DNA of 64,000 nucleotides from Wuchereria bancrofti. Taxonomy: Eukaryota; Nematoda; Chromadorea; Rhabditida; Onchocercidae. This document shows, piece after piece, positions 24,615 to 38,600 of this stretch (the stretch's first letter is position 1; the number at the start of each line of letters is the position of its first letter). Below the pieces are notes generated by a model. The model had not been told where the DNA came from, did no database searches, and was given only the letters and a program-made list of their open reading frames with translations. Made by a program: the position numbers and the translations under genes. The stretch is from NCBI GenBank assembly GCA_005281725.1, contig SSBO01000003.1, forward strand, positions 1,387,396 to 1,451,395, given 5' to 3'.

Positions 24615-27600
24615 ATGTCCGAGCAAATGCCATCAACAAAACGATGTTTACCTACACGGCGCTACAATCAAATGTTTACAGATCACTGCTTTTGGACCAC
24701 TGATTCATCATTAACAAGTGAAGTGAGCCAATGAATTTTGTTAAAGTTTAGCTGTCAAAATTCGAATCGTTTTTGAAATAAGCATCTGACTGATTATCAG
24801 TCACACACAACTATAGTAAAAATATAATAAAGTAAAAAAAAAAGAACTGAAAGCCAAGTGGTTTACATTTAATCGGCGTTACTTTAAATTATTATTTAAA
24901 TTATTTCTTATTTAATTAATTTTAATTTTTTTTTCTTACCTAATTAATCGGCGTAATAATGTAGTTGAATGTTCAGATTCATAGTAAATCCACGTCAACG
25001 TGTTCGTTGTCTTCAACAATAAATGAACAAAAAGATGACGATAGTTTCATATCGTTAACTAGCAGTACAGGTCTCGACAATGATTCATTACCGGATAGCA
25101 CAGCAACCGTATCGGATATCAATGAACCATTAATGAGTGCTATCAGTAAAGAACAAGGAGACAGTATGCGACAATCTATCAATGATAAAAATATTTTGAA
25201 ATGCAATAATCACTGTCAAATTGAGGTGACATTTAAAGAAAAGTTAAAATGCCTAGAATTGAAGCTAATAATGAATCATTGCTACTTTTGAAAATATTGC
25301 TTGACATAATTAGGAATATTATCAAAAACTTTTTCCAGTGTATTTGAAAGAAACTATAATTTTGCTACTTTCATTTGCATCTTGCAGAAGAATGAATGCC
25401 TCTGCTGCAGGATTCAGTATCACTATCATCACAAATACTACCAACAGCGCCATTACCGCCATCGGTTGAACCAGAAAATAAACTTATCAGTCGAGCTTTG
25501 GAATTAGCGCAATCACTTTTTGGACCGAATACGACAATTGTTAAAACATTCCAAGCAATTCCAATTCAACATGAGTTTGATCCTGATGATGATACGGCTC
25601 AAATTGCTCGTAAGTTGCCAATATTTCGTTCTCTATGCTTTCATTGAAAAAAAATAAATATTTACAAGTCATTAGATATTATCAAATGTTATAAATCTAG
25701 AAATATTACATATGTGAAGTTTGTTTACAATTTTAAATATTAATTAATTAATTAAAGGATGAAATCTATTCTAAGGTGTGTATCACATACTTTTAGGATT
25801 GGAAGGTAAGGAACAGAGTGGAGAACTGGTAGAAATTGATGAAATGAAACAAAATGGAGGTACAACTCACAGCACAGATACGTTTGATAATTTCAAAAAT
25901 CGAATTACTTCATCCGCATTCACCGCTCAAACTTCCATATTGAATCGTAGTGATTTTACAGCTCTTGAGGTTAACATTTTTTTTCTTTTATTTTTGAATT
26001 TAAACATTATTTACCGATAAGCTAAGGTAAATTTATGTAAATTTATAAAAAAAGAATTCCTTACTTTTCGTTAGTTTTGATTAAGTGCAAGAATTTACTT
26101 TGAAGAATTAACGATTTAACTAAATTCCCAAACAACCAAAAAAATTTTTTCTCCTTTCTCTTCTAACTGTTATAAGAAATTTCTAAAAAAATTTTAAAGC
26201 ATTTTAAAAATATGAAATTGTCTGAAAACACATTAATCAATTAGTCTCATTAATTCTAAAAATTTTGCTTGTAGCTCTGACATGCATCTTGGTTCCATCT
26301 CGCATAAAAACAAAAATCTTTTTTCTTTAATTAATTGACATAGGTTTTTTCATTTTATTTTACCCACTACTAAAATTTTGAATCGCATTGCTTTTCTGGA
26401 GACAAAGGATAAAACGAAAAAATAAAACAACAAAAATGAATTGATGAAAAAGAAAAGAAACAAAAAGACGACTGTTTATTAAATCTTATAATTTCCAGAT
26501 GGCTTCGACTTCTCATCTTTTAGTTTATAAAACTTATTGAAACTCTTTTTCCTTCATATGGTAATTTATAATATTTCAGTTGTTTATCATTGTCATTCAT
26601 TTCACTTTTGCCATCTCTAATCCACAGGTCTTAAATGCAATTTACCGCAATGCGCCTGTTGGTGGTTCTCATTTTGTGAAGCCCACATCAACTACATTTT
26701 CATATATACCACAAAATGATAAATCACAAGCTGAACTGAAAACTAAAACATGCAAGTTACTTATTCTTTGAATTTCATAAAATTTTTCAAAAAAGGAAAA
26801 ACCAACATTTCGAAAATTTGAAAAATCTTTCTTTTTGAATTACTACTTGAAATTTCAAGCAATGTAATATATATTGATTTTACAATTGTAACACATCTCA
26901 TTGATGAGTTTTTTTTCAAATAATCGATAAATGATAATTTGTGGCATAATTCTTATCACATTAAGTAATTATTTTGATCCTTTATCAGTATTCTACTATA
27001 TCTAAATTTCTTTGCAAATTATAGCAACAACAACGAATACCGAATCGGAACAATCGTCACACGGACGTGATGAAGAATTTGTGCATCAACGACAACGTGA
27101 TCTAATGGATGAATATTTTCATCGATCTGCCGATCTACATCATATCAAAACAACTTTTGGTCGTCAAGGACAACTATGGACTGATCAAAAGTACTACGAA
27201 TATTACGAATACTTATGCAAGGTAATATTACAATCCTTTAATTTCTTCCTGTTACCTTAACCTTAAAATTTTTTAATAGTACTACTGTTTTTGTTTTTTC
27301 CATTTTTTTATTTATTTTTTTTTACATTTTTTATTTATTTTATTTATTTTACTTTATTTATTTTATATTTTATTTTACTGCTTATTATAACATCTAATAG
27401 AGTGAAAATGAGTAAGAAAATATATGATAGATTAATTACGAGTGATATAAGTGTTAATGGATAAGTTGAGAGAAGAAATTTGAAAAAAAATTTTTAAAAT
27501 ATAATCAGCTATCAATCAATATTGTGTGATAATTCAACAAAGCATGTGCAATAACCAATCTCACATTTCGCGATGAGCGAATTAGTGAATGGTAGCAGTG

Positions 27601-29852
27601 ATTGAATTTAATTCTGAAGAGGTGAAAAAGAGAAAAATGAATGAAATTTTATAATTTGATTAGATAGTATTTAAAGGAACTAACGAAATAACTTTTAATT
27701 GTCAAAGAAATAGAATGTACTGTATGGTATTTATGGAAAAGTCTGCAATGATAGCATTTATGATAAAAGTACAATCAGAATAATTAAAGTAATTATTATA
27801 TTTTTAACAAACCGAAAAAAAAAAATAATTTCAGTATTAATTTTTTGAAATTTCATATTTCAGGGTATCAAGCGTGCTCTCTCTCATCCTGGTTCATTTG
27901 ATTTAGATTGTGGTGCTGGAAGTGTTCATACTCCATCTAATCAACAAGCTAATGGAATATGGTATTAATATTCACTTTTTTTTTTCACTCAAATTTCTTT
28001 TTTAATTTTCAAAACTAAAAAATAAATTAATTTAAGTGGAAAAAAACTTACATAATAATAATAATGTATGATTCAAGAGTGTGTGTACTGTTAAAATTCT
28101 TTACAATTTATTTGTTAATTAGTTTTGTTAAATAATTGCTTCATTAAGAAGTATAGAAGTAATTCTGATATTCAAATAAATGATTTCTTCAATATCAGCA
28201 ATAAAAGAAAATGTAACTAAACTTTTTTAAAATTCTAGTCGTGCAATGAAATCTGATCTCTATTATCAGTATAGTCCAGGACCGGAAATATATTCAAGAA
28301 AAGTATTCGTCGGTGGACTACCAATCGATATCGATGAAAGTATTGTTTATATTTGTTGATTATAAAAATTTGCAGTAATTTACGACTTATCATTTTAAAA
28401 TTGAATTACCAATTTTCAGACGAGCTTACGGCTACTTTTAGTCGTTTCGGTCCTTTGGTTGTAGACTGGCCAAATAAAAGTGAAAATAAAAGTTACTTTC
28501 CTCCTAAAGGTATTTAATTGTTAAACATTTCATCTAGTTGTTATCACTAATCAATACAGTGCGCTACTTAATCAGTGATGAAGAGAAAGTATCAAATCAT
28601 TTCTTATCAATCTACTCTAATTTAATAATTTTTCTTGATGTTTAGATTTGGTCATAATGGTTGTTTTCTTCATGTTTAGGATTTTATAGCAATGTTTCAA
28701 TTCAGGTTACGTGTTTCTGATCTTTGAATACGAAGTTAGCGTACGAGCATTGGTACAGTCTTGCTTTGTAGAGGATGAGAAACTCTTTCTGTACATTTCA
28801 AGCCCGTTATCACCTGATAAATTGGTTAGATAAGTTTATTTTTGAATTATACAGTAAGTTCAACTCGATTTTTTTATTTTTGATTTTGCAAGAGTTGTTA
28901 CAGAAATCATTCCGTTTGCTTATCATTATTTATTAACGCTGTCTTTGGCAAAAATTTTATCAGAATCATTTATCAATAATAGGTAGTAGATATCCTTTTC
29001 ATCTTTTTAGGTGCAAATTAGGCCTTGGCGTCTTGCAGATGCAGATTATGTCGTTGAAGCAAGCATTCCATTATACGCTCGACGAACTGTCTTTGTTGGG
29101 GGAGTACCACGACCCATTAAAGCAGGTTAGTTTAATTCCACAAATACCTAGTTCCAGCTCTTTTCTTAAATAACTTCACATGTGAAATATTTTTTGAAAT
29201 TAACTACAATGATTTATTCCAGTAGAATTAGCACATATAATGGACCGCTTGTATGGAAGTGTTGGATGTGCAGGTATTGATACCGATGTTGAATACAAAT
29301 ATCCAAAAGGTAAATCATTATTATGCACTTTAATTTCAGCTATTCCAGTACTGCTACTAATTAATTAACACTTGATATTCTAAATTACATGTTCTTTTTT
29401 AATGTACTATTTGGAAATGTTAAAAACTTAAAGCATATATCTATGCTTCGAATGAAAATTAAACTATTTAAATAGAGCAAAGCGCTTTTTGCAGGTGCTG
29501 GTCGTATAGCATTTACAAATCAAAATTCATATATGAAAGCAATTACCGATCGTTATGTGCAATTGAGTCATGGTGAAGTGGAGAAACGAGTAAGTATAAA
29601 TGGTCATGCATTAAGTTTACGCTAAAGAATTCTTTAGGAAATAATTGAAAGCTATTAAAGGTTGAGCTAAAACCTTATGTACTGGATGATCAGCCATGCG
29701 ACGAATGTGGTGGCGAACGTTGTGGACATCGACATGCACCCTTCTTCTGTCCACAACTTTCTTGTTTGCAATATTATTGCGAGAAATGTTGGACTACGAT
29801 ACATGGCTGTCGTGCACGAGAAGATCACAAACCATTAGTTAAAGAAGCATAA
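24615..29852 (+). CDS. cpb: CPEB-family cytoplasmic polyadenylation element-binding protein
   Basis: Fourteen exons: 24615-24722, 24977-25225, 25411-25609, 25797-25969, 26628-26751, 27025-27221, 27864-27961, 28239-28339, 28420-28509, 28706-28824, 29011-29125, 29223-29309, 29495-29589, 29661-29852 (TAA); 1,947 nt, 648 residues. The N-terminal 380 residues are Ser/Thr/Gln-rich and likely disordered. RRM1 starts near residue 400 (RKVFVGGLPIDIDE, GYVFLIFEYE), RRM2 near 510 (RRTVFVGGVPRP, MDRLYGSVGCAGIDTD). A CPEB-type ZZ zinc domain ends the protein (CDECGGERC, CLQYYCEKCW, HKPLVKE). Such proteins bind U-rich elements in 3' UTRs and control translation, mostly in germ cells; C. elegans has cpb-1, -2, -3 and fog-1. 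Which one is orthologous I cannot say. Intron 5 appears to use a GC donor (26752). Confidence 0.94.
26752..27024 (+). other. Probable GC-AG intron in the CPEB gene
   Basis: The next exon (from 27025) can only be read in the CPEB frame after a one-base overhang. The exon before offers ACAT/GCAAGT at 26751/26752, which gives that phase; the nearby GT (26755) gives a phase that hits a stop. The downstream end is a normal ATAG. Confidence 0.7.
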
Positions 29853-30392
29853 AGTTATTCATTCATTTCCGAAAATAGACTTAACATACAATATTTATTT
29901 TATTTTTGTAATATTAATTTGAATTTCGTTGTAATTTATTCTGATATGGCTGGTCTTTTTTTTTTCTTTCGCTTATATAATATTTTATAATTTAATTTCG
30001 AAATAGTGAAAATTCCATAGAGAAACTATGCATAAAATTGTTCAATGAACATTAGCAAAAGAAAATATGGAAACGAGTAAATATAATCTTCCTTAGCTAA
30101 TTACAATTTAATTAATTACAAAATATTATTGACAAATATATTTACTATTGTGTAAATATAAAAAATGTGGATAAATAATTATCAAAATTCAAATTTATTT
30201 TAGTCTGTTGCTCCTATCATTTCCTTCCGTTCTAGTTGTCTCTTCCTAAGTATTCCCTTCACTTCTACCAACAAGATGCAAATAGCTTTTAAAAATTTCT
30301 ATGGAATTCCGAATTAGATTCTTAAATTTCCCTCACAGAAGAAGATTTCGAAGTACAACAAAAGGATACTATTGAATGATATAAGTGATATC
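29853..30392. other. Convergent 3' spacer of CPEB and Ly-6-like genes
   Basis: 540 bp holding both 3' UTRs. U-rich stretches follow the CPEB stop (near 29890-29990). No exact AATAAA is seen on the plus strand; AATAAA on the minus strand occurs at 29898-29893. Confidence 0.5.
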
Positions 30393-31654
30393 TTATCTTA
30401 TCAGTACAAATAGTAAGAGAAAAGTACCAGAAAGATGCACACTTTTTGCTGTGGAACCGGAAGTGATATTAGGTATTGTGTAATTGTGAGTGACCAGTTC
30501 AACTTCCTGTTCTTTGAACCTTGAAGCACCAACACGCATCAATGCATTTGCAGGCCTGATAATGTTGCAAGAATCATTGGTGCAAAAACAATATTGGGTT
30601 TGCAATGGGTGTGCAGGTATAGTTTTTAATAAAATATTTGAGTGATAACAACCACTGGATTGGATTTTGCTTGGTAGAAGAATTAATGTTGAACAACCAT
30701 GTGACATACCTGTAAATGGATTTGAATTATTTTTAATTTTGGTAAACTTCACTATTATTTGTTGCTGTATCAATAATGAGACAGTCAACTTGATTTATTA
30801 ATAATTACTCTAATTTATTCAATAATTCTTAGTATTTATATTGAATAGGTTTAATAATAAAATGAAACAGTACTTTGAAGGTACACTTCGTAATATTTAT
30901 TTACTTCATAATATTATACAAAAATAATTGTTGTTATTTGGAAAAAAAAATACCGAACAATAGAAATTGTTCAGTCTTGATATCAAATGTAGTAACATTT
31001 AACGTATAGCACGGATCACGGCACATTTGAATCTTGGCTTTTTTTACTGATTCACATCTCGGTTGTCTTTCATTTCCTTTGTTACTATCTTGAAGAACTC
31101 TTGGATTGTTGAAAAATGCGCCATAATGCTATAATTCATCTAAATCAGTTCCCCACTTCATTAGAAGTTTTGCAGTAAATGATATCTCAATAAGTTAGTA
31201 CATCAAAAAAAGTAAATAAAAGTTTGGGCCCTTTTTTTGAGGCTGAACTCCTTCGTATCTGTCCTACTGTTACACTCATTTCTTTTACATTTGGCCCATT
31301 TTACTTAGTCTTGTCTTGCATGCATTGCACCTGCGATGAAAATGAAACATGGAATGTATTTTAATTATTAAAGAGCTAATTTTTATTCCGTCTGTCAACT
31401 TTCTAGAAGAGTGTAGAATTCATTTGAATTAAATGTTAAAATAATTCTTTACTCTGCAAGATGTTATTTTCTACAAATTAAATCTCGAAAAAAAAAAAAA
31501 AAAACTCGAATTTGAGAAAAACTGTGCAAACCACTTCGATGTTTGGATCTGAACATTGGAAACAAAGATGTTGTGCAGCGCATAGTATAATGGCCGATAG
31601 AGAATTTAGAAATATCAGAGCAATTTGATCACAGCAATGATATCTTCCACTCAT
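30393..31654 (-). CDS. Ly-6-like Cys-rich surface protein, probably GPI-anchored
   Basis: Four exons: 31654-31535, 31330-31305, 31084-30954, 30709-30393 (TAA); 594 nt, 197 residues. The start gives a signal peptide (IALIFLNSLSAIILCAAQ), then HLCFQCSDPN, the opening Cys pair of Ly-6/three-finger proteins. The pattern continues with QPRCES, QMCRDPCYTL, HGCSTLIL, SGCYH and closes with YCFCTNDSCN, the diagnostic C-x-C...CN end. The tail STAKSVHLSGTFLLLFVLIR is short and hydrophobic, as in GPI-anchor signals. NVT, NYT and NIT are possible N-glycosylation sites. The exon 1 end is uncertain: 31535, 31532 and 31523 are all in phase. Exon 2 is only 26 nt. The partner is unknown; nematode Ly-6 proteins act at cell surfaces, some on neurons. 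Convergent with CPEB. Confidence 0.75.
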
Positions 31655-32409
31655 TTATCGTCGATTTGATTCAGTTTAATCATTTACTCATATTCATATT
31701 TTGAACATAACTTAATTTAAAATAAAATATAAGCAAACATAATATTGACAAAGTGAAGACAGTTGCAACAAATTGATCTATGCAGTCAAAGATGACAAAG
31801 CGACTAATAAATTCAAGGTGAGCTCAAGTTCAAAAGAGGTATACTAGTTGAAGCATTCTTGAGAAATGTCGAGACTAATCGATATTAGCAATGCATTTAT
31901 ACTTGGCTCAAAATTGATGCTTGGCCATTAGTAAATTAAACAAATTTACAAAGTACAATTTGATTTAAACAACCAATCATTAATAAAAATTTGTTAGACA
32001 ATATCATCTAAAACATTTCTAAAACATCAACAAGCAATAGGTAAATCAAAAAACAAAAAGAGATAATGTATTTCAAAAATCATAAGGTAGTGGCAATTTT
32101 AACTTAAATGCAAAAAAAAAATGCTAGTTTATCCCAAACTTTAGAAATAGATATATCAATTTGAATCTATTGTTATAGACAAATAAGTTAGCTAAAATGA
32201 ATATAAACAAAATTATATGATAAAGCAATGATTAAAGATGACATTCATGATAATCGGTTATTTTTAATAATTATACCTTTCGTTATGTTTATTTTTTTTT
32301 AATAATTATACCATTATGTTTGCATAGACCAATCATCAATTGGTGAGAAAGTAATGAGAAAGTGTAGGAATGACAGTGAAAATTTTTAATAAAAATTAAA
32401 AAAAAAACG

Positions 32410-32429
32410 TGATAGTAAATTTACTATCA
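32410..32429. repeat. 20-bp perfect palindrome
   Basis: TGATAGTAAATTTACTATCA equals its own reverse complement. It sits just after a poly(A) run in non-coding DNA. Confidence 0.9.
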
Positions 32430-34824
32430 TGCAACATTACTATGAGTATTTTTGGATTTCTAATTTTCCCATCTAATAAGAGGAAAAAATTGAGAGTTCC
32501 TAGACTTAATTTAAGATGACAGCCAAGAAATGCATTCTGTAAGATTCAAATGTAACATACATATCAAGACTGGATATCAAATAAAGCTTCTTGACAGAAT
32601 TGTCTCCAACCTTATTTACCTTTTTCCCTCCTACTGTGCCTCTGCAAGGTCGTCTCATTGCAAATTATCGTTATTGCAAAAAGTAATATGCAATTCTTAA
32701 AATGATAACATTAAAAAAAAAGTGAATCAAAATTATATGAACAAAACAAAATTAAATCAAAAAAATTAAAGTCATTTAGAAAATATGAAAATAAACAGTA
32801 TGTACGTTAAAATCATGTTTTATTCATTTAATAAAAATTTAATAATTCCATAATGAGTGTTCATCCTCCATTTTACTATAAAACCTTTCTTTGGTTTAAA
32901 TTAAATTATCTGCAATTGAGTTCGATCAATTCATTCTTTTTTCAATTCAAATGTTAAACATATGGCTTTGAAAGAACTAAAATAATGCGAAAAAGCAATG
33001 AAGTTTAAAATGAGGAAGAAGTTCTAATCTGTCATAAGCGTATTTGAACCACTTAAAGAATGGTTCATTCTACAATGGATTTAATAGTATTAAACTAAAC
33101 CATCTGAAATGATATGGGAATTTTATAATATGAGAGAAATATAAAAAAAATAATGTGGGAAAAACTATCGTTAATGTAACAAATTGTTATTTACAGTAAA
33201 CTTGTTGAGGGATAATAGATTTCAAATAAACTGTTCAAATTTCTTTAATTTTTTTTAAAAATAAAATCAAAGAAAAAGACATAAAGAAGTGAATTAATCA
33301 TATTACTATTGTCACACTTTATCATTTCACTTTCTGATTGAGGTACTTTAATCAAGGAAGAAATTTATGACCTTCAAGTTTCTATCTTCAAAAGTTCCTG
33401 GTGATAAAAGCATAAGAAGAATAGCTTTATGTACTGCTTGGAAAATAATTTCCAGAATTTCAAGCGTTTGTGAATTCTACAGAATCAAACTCTTTCTAAA
33501 TAAATTTTAAAAAATTTTCAAAACAGAAATATACAGTATAAAATTTCATTAATTTCAATAAAACTTTTTCATTTAAAAAAGGATGACTACTTTATGGAAG
33601 TGCTGATAATTATCCTTTTTATTCTATTGCAGGATGTTTTGTCGAAGAAATTGAGACCATTAAATTGAAAAATAAAGAAGAGAAAAGCACAAAATTTTTA
33701 ATTAAGAATTTGTAACAATTTCCGGAATAATTTATAAACAGAAATTACTTTTCATTGTATATTTATTTGAAAGAATCTAATAGCATCTTGTTGAAGTTAT
33801 AGATTAAATTAGGATTAAATTGAGAACAAATGAAAAGAGTGCTTAAACGATGATTAAACTTTTGCTTCTCGAAGATTTTCAAACAATAATTTTTCGCATT
33901 CAGCAAATTATTTCAAAGAAAAGCTATTTCAACAATGAGAAGCTAACACAATTTACTCATATTTTTGCAATTTTTTTATAAAACTTCAAAATGAAATAGA
34001 AAAGACGACTGAAAAAGCGAAATACATGAAAAAAAATTCCAGACAATATGTCTATTAAAAGTGTCGTAAATTTAAATTCAACAATGTAGCATCGAATAAC
34101 ATCTTTAAAAAAAAACTTTTTTGAAGTACGCAAAGGAAGAATATAACTTTAACTCTTAGTGAAATAAAAACAAACAAGTGAATTTATACTATCAATTTCA
34201 GTGTTTCATAAAAAAAACAAAGCTATGTTAAATTTCTTTTTCCTTCCCTTTTGTGCACTGACAAGTTGACAAGACATTTCATTAGGCCTTAATCTTATCA
34301 CTTAATGGAATATTTATTATATTCACCAAGCTGTTGATTATAAAATCAAATGTTATCAGTGATACAAATCTTATTTACATTCTCTTAATTGATTGAATAA
34401 TTTAAATTAATTTTAACTAATTATGCCAATTACTTGATAAATAATAGGTAAATTAAAAGGAAAATTTTTTTTATGAAGCTCATATACATGTATAATGCAA
34501 TAGTGCTACGTCTAAAAATGCTAACAAATCACACAATTCAGGTTGGATATTCGAAATTTCTCCTACTTTGCTACATTTTACATTTTACGTTTTGCCTTTA
34601 CTACTATCGCTCTTCACAAAGAAAGAAATAAGTTGAAAATAGTTTGATAAAGTAATAAGAGAATGGATTCAATTTTTTTACATTCTATTGTATATTTTTT
34701 TTTTATATATTTTTTACATTCTAACTGCTATTGTTATCATTGTTATCATTAACATAAATATAGTTTAATCCATTTATATTACCATTCCTTTTGCTGATAT
34801 CTTAAAACATTTTTTCTTTTTCAG

Positions 34825-35181
34825 CAATTCCTTTGGAGACAAAAAAAATTTTTTTGTTGCTCGGTTTATGTTAAATGAAATAACCAATCAGGTAAGGTAA
34901 TTTGGGCAAGGTCACCCTACTCATACTTTAGCTAATGGATACCGATTAAACATTGAATGTTGGAATGACACTTATTTCAAGGTAGCGAAAAAAAAAAAGA
35001 TGTATTTAATTACACCAAACATCCTCTTATATCCTTTCAATCTCTGTAAATTACGAATTTAAATTGCGATAAATTTTGACAAATTGATTTCATTTCTGCA
35101 CAGTGGTATTACTATCATAAAAATTCTCACTCAATCTCAATCACCAAACCTTTCCATCTTTTAATTTTGATATCTTCATGA
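34825..35181 (+). other. Possible exon remnants, plus strand
   Basis: A CTTTTTCAG acceptor (ends 34824) opens a frame reading GDKKNFFVARFMLNEITNQ to a CAG/GTAAGG donor at 34891. The same frame, after one TAA (34898-34900), reads GQGHPTHTLANGYRLNIECW and on to a donor AAG/GTAGCG at 34981. A TCTGCACAG acceptor then joins in phase at 35104 (WYYYHKNSHSISI) and runs to TGA at 35181. The in-frame stop and lack of a start mean this may be a decayed gene or chance. Confidence 0.2.
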
Positions 35182-35601
35182 ATAACAGTTTATAGTTTTT
35201 TCTTCCTTTTCAATTTATCGGTATGCTAATTTTTGATTAAAAATTGCTCTAATAGTTTGTGAAGGGAAAGAAATTTCTTAATAAATTTTTAAATTCAAAT
35301 ATTGCTCCAATAAAGATTATACACTTCATTTGGAAAATTAGCCGAAAATGATAAATCATGTCACGTTGCATTTCAAGGACAGATTGAACGAAAATCAAAA
35401 CTTAAATTGCATATTTCAATTGGTGTTGCCTCACAATTAATTTGAACCGAAAATTGAATTGATTTCTACTTTTCAAAAAAATTTTTTTTAAATTTTCTGC
35501 CGAAAAATGAAGAACACTCTCAACAATAATTATTTCTACGGACAATTTAAGGTGCAGATTAATTTCAAACCTTAATTTATATTTTAAGATTCAGTCTTCA
35601 A

Positions 35602-35688
35602 TTAGGTCAACCAACATTTATGCACCCACTGTTGACGAGTTTGCAATCCATCATCAGTAAAGACATTGTCCATCAACGATTCTACAGT
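35602..35688 (-). other. Possible orphan terminal exon, minus strand
   Basis: After an acceptor AGACAG (35691-35689 side), 28 codons read TVESLMDNVFTDDG then LQTRQQWVHKCWLT and stop (TAA). G+C is clearly above the surroundings and the peptide looks natural, but no upstream exon could be joined in phase. Confidence 0.22.
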
Positions 35689-38600
35689 CTGTCTACTTAT
35701 CAGTGGTTTAAATCAATGCACCTCTAGTGAGTTTACTTACTAATTGACGGACGATCACAATGATAGCTGCACAAATGATAAAGTTCATGATGTGTTCCAT
35801 TGGAGTCGCTCTACAACAATTTTAAACTTTTGTCACCTGATTTTGTCAACTTTGACAAAACCACAACTGTCAGATGAAAAGTTTTGTCAATTAATGGTGG
35901 CTTTCAGCATTTCAGTGGGATAATTCAATTTACTGTGACTGCCTGATTTCATTCTATAAACAGCACACAACGTTTCCCATTCCTATATTTTACTTTTTAC
36001 TTTCCACATTAACTACCACTACTACTATCTCATCTCTTAACAACCTGTCCTCTCGTGAGCAGCAATTACGCAACGGAAATCCGCGGAGAGAATGACTAAT
36101 TTATCAAATACTTCCTAAATTCAATTTGCGCATTTCAACCCACCAAAATGTTTCAAGACTCGGAGACGAAACATCACAAATGACTGAAGTCTTCCAATAA
36201 TGTCCTGCCACAGAAGTCCTTGAAAACTACAATTTCAATGCTTGAACCCAAATCTATACCTCGACTTTAAGACATAAATTATTAAATTCTCTGTGCTGAA
36301 TATTCATATCCTCCATAACCTATCCAAAGGTCACGATGCTGTTAAAGACAAATTATTATTACGACTATGAAAGAAGAAAAATTTGAAAAGTTCCTGAAAT
36401 GCATTCTTTTTCAAGTAACATATTTTATTTTCGATTTTCAACAATAACAGAGCAACCAATGAAACTGTATGAAAACGAACAAATCTGAATATAAATCTTG
36501 CAAAAAAAAAGCAAGAAATAAAGAAAACCAAAGAAAAAAAAAATAGAAATTGGAAAGGAAAAAAGGAATGAAAAGAAAACATTGTTGTGGAAATTTGATA
36601 CGAATCAAAAAAAAAGAAACTAAGAAAAAGAAGCTAACAAGAAAAGATGACGACAGTATTCCTGGACTTTATTTCTTTTTTCAGGAAAGGCACCAATTAA
36701 GCACATCATCCTAACAAAGCCAAAGCAAAAACAGCAAAATTAACTAACCAGATACAACTATGCAAATGTTTGCAGTGCATACCTAGCGAATACTACCATA
36801 AAACACTGGATAAGTTTGATGAAGGAGCACTTCAAAAACTACTTTAGTAACAAAAATAAACTTGAAATTAAAGGAAAGTGTATAAAAATGGCTCTTGGCT
36901 TCACTGCCCTAAGTAAGACAAGAAGAAAGGCCTAAAAAGCCTCGTAATCAACATACATTTTATGCCATATATTGGCAGAATGGAATGGCCAGAGAGATCG
37001 TGTATTGAATATGTTCATAGTTTCAATCCAAATTAAGTCATAAAATGCCTGTGAAGAAGCAGATTTGAAAACTTAAACTTGTGCAGAATTAAACTAACAC
37101 TCTTGGACATCGATTTCTCGCTGGTATCTTGTAGGTCACCGAATCTTTTCCTATTTTTCCTTTTTTCCTTGTTCCAGATCACAAATGAAAACTATATACA
37201 GGCACTTTATGCACAATATTATCGTTTAATTACCAGTCGCAGAAGAGTAATTAACAAGTGAAATGTGGATTTTCTCTTTTACCCATAAAAAATACCATCA
37301 CCCCTGAAAAAGGCTTTTAAGAATGTATAAACATCAAGTGTTTTCATAAAATATAAAAAATCAATCTCCTTCACCCCATCCCATGCCATTTTTAGATCTA
37401 CCACTCTCTTTGAAGATATAATAAATCAACCAAAGCTTGAGATCACTCTCTTATCAAACTCTCCTCAGTTCCCTGTATCAGCAAAAGCAGTGTCCACAAA
37501 AAACAAAGTTGCACCATCAGCGTCTCTTATCGGTTCAAACAAAGTTACATCATGATGACCTTCCTTCATCATCATTAACCATGATTTACCAACGTGATAT
37601 TCACTTTTTGAACTTTCTCCAGAAAAACTTACATATAGTTTAAATATTCTTTTTCTCTGTTCCCTCTATCCTAAAGAACTAAATTTTAATTTCGCCCCAT
37701 CATTTAAGTGCAATCATTTCTGTGAGTACAAAAAAATTTTTTAATGATATGCTAATTTGTTATTTATCTAATATTTTTGTATTTAAGTTACAGTCTACAC
37801 GATACAACCAACAATCTAATAACATGAATTAATTCACTCTTTATTACACGGCGGTTAGTTCTAACGAAGAGATGTCAACAAACTACCTGCAAGCCAGAAA
37901 ATCTATCATTATTTGAGAGTACCGTCTTAAATTTGTAGATAAGAAAAAACATAAAATATTGATAAGATATGTAATATTGCACAACTGTAACTAGTCAGGA
38001 ACTAATTGTTAACAAAAGAAGATACTAGCAATAACCTTCCCTTTCCCTTAAGATTTGTCTTCTGTTGATTACTAAGGTGAAAGATAAGAATGAAATTATA
38101 GAGCAGCGCAATATAATTAACATAATGTCTCTGACTCCTATACTTTGACTCCGCTTTGCTCTATATAGTAAAATTATTCACTTATACATACCTATATTAG
38201 ACATCCCCAAGAATCTTTTCAAGCCTCACTTCCAGTAAGTTTTTACTTTACACTTCAAAATGCTGCGTAACTTATTCAAACTATCTTGTTATAGCTTGAC
38301 GACAAAGCAACCGATGAAAGTATCATCGACAAATCGCTTTCATCTCTTCTACAGCCAAGATATTTTAAAAATCCGGTAGAAGTAATCAGACAGCCTTGAG
38401 CTGTTCAATAAAGAAATCAAAGAAAAGTCGACATTTCTGGTAATAAACTAATAGCAATATCGACAGACAAGCAGTTACCACCATAAATATCACAACTAAT
38501 TAATCATTTTCAACAAAGATTTCAGTAAAGCAATTAAATATACGTATAGCTAAGTGTATTGAGCATGAAAATACCTGATGTCAAGTTATTTGCAGAATCT

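Noticed and set aside
37079..37261. Possible exon NENYIQALYAQYYRLITSRR after a TTCCAG
   Set aside because: One short frame with no in-phase partner within several kb.
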